Shown here: positions 5,886 through 7,267 of the stretch, piece by piece | How the letters are laid out: each line of letters opens with the position of its first letter | Position numbering within the stretch: the stretch's first letter is position 1 | Assembly: GCA_903928615.1 (NCBI GenBank) | Contig: CAIYRJ010000310.1 | Span: 1 to 7,267 of the forward strand | Source: an uncultured Actinomycetes bacterium | GTDB taxonomy: Bacteria; Actinomycetota; Thermoleophilia; Miltoncostaeales; Miltoncostaeaceae | DNA length: 7,267 nt | Direction: 5' to 3' | Translations under genes and position numbers: made by a program | The notes under the pieces: model-generated | Told to the model about the DNA's origin: nothing | Databases searched by the model: none | What the model saw: the letters and a program-made list of their open reading frames with translations, nothing else

Positions 5886-6884
5886 TCAGAACAGTTGGTT
5901 CTCGCCCGCGAAGATCTCGCTCACCGACTCGTCGCAGAAGACGTTGTGGATGGTGTCGGCGAGGATGCGATCGACCGACAGCACCTTGATCTTGCCGTCG
6001 GCGGCGCCATCGACGCAGTCGACCGTGTCGGTGACCACGATCTCCTCGATCACCGACTCGGAGAGGCGCTCGTAGGCCTTGCCCGAGAACAGACCGTGCG
6101 TGGCCGCGGCCAGCACCTTGGTGGCCCCGGCCTTCTTCACCACCGCGGCGCCGGCGCACAGCGTGCCGGCGGTGTCGATCATGTCGTCGATGAGCAGGGC
6201 GGCCTTGCCGTCGACGTCACCGATGAGGAACGTGATCTCGGCCTCGTTGTGCTCCGGGCGCTGCTTGGCCAGCACGGCGAGGCGGGCGCCGAGCTTCTCG
6301 GCGAAGTGGTTGGCCAGCTTGGCGCGGCCGGCGTCGGGCGACACCACCACGAGCCCCTCGGGGAAGTCGCCCGCGAACTGCCGCTCGGTGAAGTGGTCGG
6401 CCAGGATCGGCGTGGCGGTCATGTGGTCGACCGGGATCTGGAAGAAGCCCTGGATCTGGCCGGCGTGGAGATCCATGGTGAGCACGCGGTCCACCCCGGC
6501 GGCCTCCAGCAGCTGCGCCACGAGGCGCGCGGTGATGGGCTCGCGCGGGCTGCTCTTCTTGTCCTGGCGCGAGTAGCCGTACCAGGGCATGACCGCCGTG
6601 ATGCGGTGCGCCGAGGCCAGCGTGGCCGCGTTGATCATGATGAGCAGCTCCATGAGCGATTCGTTCACCGGGGTGCTCGTGGACTGCACCAGGAAGATGT
6701 CCGCGCCGCGGATGCTCTCGTCGAACCGGACGTACACCTCGCCGTCCTGGAAGCGCTCGATGCGAACGTCCCCGAGCTCGATGCCGAGGCGGTCGGCGAT
6801 CTTCTGCCCGAGCTGCTTGCTGGACGTGCCGGCGAACACCATGAGCCGCTTGGAGTCGTCGCGGTCGATGCTCTTGGTCCCCAC
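5886..6884 (-). CDS. prs: Ribose-phosphate pyrophosphokinase (PRPP synthetase)
   Basis: This 332-residue cytoplasmic enzyme transfers pyrophosphate from ATP to ribose 5-phosphate, making PRPP for purine, pyrimidine, NAD, His and Trp synthesis. Motifs in order: FAGTSSKQLGQKIA (17-30), FQDGEVYVRF (45-54), an ATP-site YSRQDKKSSPREPI (104-117), the family signature DLHAGQIQGFF (138-148, with the metal-binding His140), VVVSPDAGRAKLA (179-191), the catalytic flexible loop LAKQRPEHNEAE (205-216), and the PRPP-binding loop DDMIDTAGT (233-241). The SPDAGRAKLA form without the extra Gly of 'DAGGV' resembles actinobacterial enzymes. The start is a GTG at 6882-6884 that shares its first G with the TAG stop of glmU (TAGTG), preceded by a purine-rich GGGGGAGA about five bases upstream, so translation is probably coupled. 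An N-terminal extension of about 12 residues precedes the conserved core. No frameshift or missing key residue is visible. Confidence 0.97.
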   Translation of the reverse strand: MGTKSIDRDDSKRLMVFAGTSSKQLGQKIADRLGIELGDVRIERFQDGEVYVRFDESIRGADIFLVQSTSTPVNESLMELLIMINAATLASAHRITAVMPWYGYSRQDKKSSPREPITARLVAQLLEAAGVDRVLTMDLHAGQIQGFFQIPVDHMTATPILADHFTERQFAGDFPEGLVVVSPDAGRAKLANHFAEKLGARLAVLAKQRPEHNEAEITFLIGDVDGKAALLIDDMIDTAGTLCAGAAVVKKAGATKVLAAATHGLFSGKAYERLSESVIEEIVVTDTVDCVDGAADGKIKVLSVDRILADTIHNVFCDESVSEIFAGENQLF

Positions 6885-7267
6885 TACTTCTCCCCCGCCT
6901 CGGAGTCTTTGTCGTTGGCGCGCTTGGCGCGCGCCTCGGCCTTCGCGGTGAATCCCTCGATGTTCTCCTGCCGCGCGCGGGCGATTCCCAGCGCGCCCTC
7001 CGGCACATCACCCGTGATTATGGAGCCCGCCCCGGTCATCGCCTTGTCGCCGATGGTCACGGGGGCCACCAGCACGCAATCGCTGCCGGTCTTCACGCCC
7101 GACCCCACCGTGGTGGAGTGCTTGCGGAAGCCGTCGTAGTTGGCCGTGATGTTGCCCGCGCCGATGTTGGTGTCGGCGCCGATGTCGGCGTCGCCCATGT
7201 AGGAGAGATGCGGCACCTTCGAGCGCTCGCCCAGCCGCGTGTTCTTCATCTCCACGTAGGTGCCGGC
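6884..7267 (-). CDS. glmU: Bifunctional GlmU, C-terminal acetyltransferase part (N-terminus outside window)
   Basis: The last 127 codons of the gene are present; the 5' part, including the uridylyltransferase domain, lies beyond the right edge. GlmU acetylates glucosamine 1-phosphate and then makes UDP-GlcNAc for peptidoglycan, releasing PPi. The visible part is the left-handed beta-helix: GTYVEMKNTRLG, then KVPHLSYMGDADIG, whose His (7208-7210) aligns with the catalytic His363 of E. coli. Next come the hexapeptide-type turns NIGAGNITANYDG and LVAPVTIGDKAMTGAGSII. The Lys of GFRKHST aligns with E. coli Lys392. The end, RARQENIEGF followed by a charged Lys/Glu/Ala tail (about 20 residues), is typical of Gram-positive and actinobacterial forms. 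The TAG stop overlaps the prs GTG by one base. The glmU-prs order is conserved in many bacteria, which supports both calls. Confidence 0.96.
   Translation of the reverse strand, partial: AGTYVEMKNTRLGERSKVPHLSYMGDADIGADTNIGAGNITANYDGFRKHSTTVGSGVKTGSDCVLVAPVTIGDKAMTGAGSIITGDVPEGALGIARARQENIEGFTAKAEARAKRANDKDSEAGEK

Noticed and set aside
5622..7139. Long plus-strand reading frame of 505 codons over the subtilase N-terminus, prs and glmU
   Set aside because: It is antisense to three clearly recognisable genes, its composition is Arg/Gly/His/Asp-rich without a fold, and long antisense frames are expected at this GC content.

Overview
This is a GC-rich (about 70% by eye) chromosomal window with tightly packed genes, GTG starts and very few stops in the non-coding frames. 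The GlmU and PRPP synthetase sequences resemble those of actinobacteria. Several secreted proteins with Arg/Ala-rich beta-sandwich tails point to Actinomycetota, possibly a Thermoleophilia/Solirubrobacterales-type organism. The phylum is a moderate-confidence inference and the class is a guess.

Layout, left to right. (1) Positions 1-1365, minus strand: a secreted multi-domain beta-sandwich protein whose C-terminus runs off the left edge; it contains a short collagen-like Gly-X-Y stretch. (2) Positions 1451-2275, minus: an exported or membrane-anchored lysyl oxidase-like protein that keeps the copper His motif and the Lys/Tyr pair that forms the LTQ cofactor in animal enzymes. (3) A 113-base divergent intergenic region with a perfect 11-bp inverted repeat around a smaller hairpin. 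(4) Positions 2389-2877, plus: inorganic pyrophosphatase, followed one base later by (5) 2879-3661, plus: a four-helix bestrophin-like (DUF4239) membrane protein. (6) Positions 3645-5825, minus: a large secreted subtilisin-family protease with a domain of about 160 residues inserted between its oxyanion Asn and catalytic Ser; it overlaps the end of gene 5 tail-to-tail by 17 bases. (7) Positions 5886-6884, minus: PRPP synthetase (prs). (8) Positions 6884-7267, minus: the C-terminal part of glmU, overlapping prs by one base.

The genes form three groups. glmU-prs is a widely conserved core pair that makes UDP-GlcNAc and PRPP. Pyrophosphatase removes the PPi released by GlmU and by many PRPP-using reactions, so it is a metabolic neighbour though divergently placed. 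The lysyl oxidase-like protein, the beta-sandwich protein and the subtilase are all predicted to be exported and may act at the cell surface or outside the cell, but the sequence does not show that they work together.

I see no mobile element, CRISPR array, RNA gene, phage module or defence cassette, and no convincing previously undescribed multi-gene system. The points most worth following are the lysyl oxidase-like protein next to a Gly-X-Y-containing secreted protein, the domain insertion in the subtilase, and the inverted repeat upstream of ppa.
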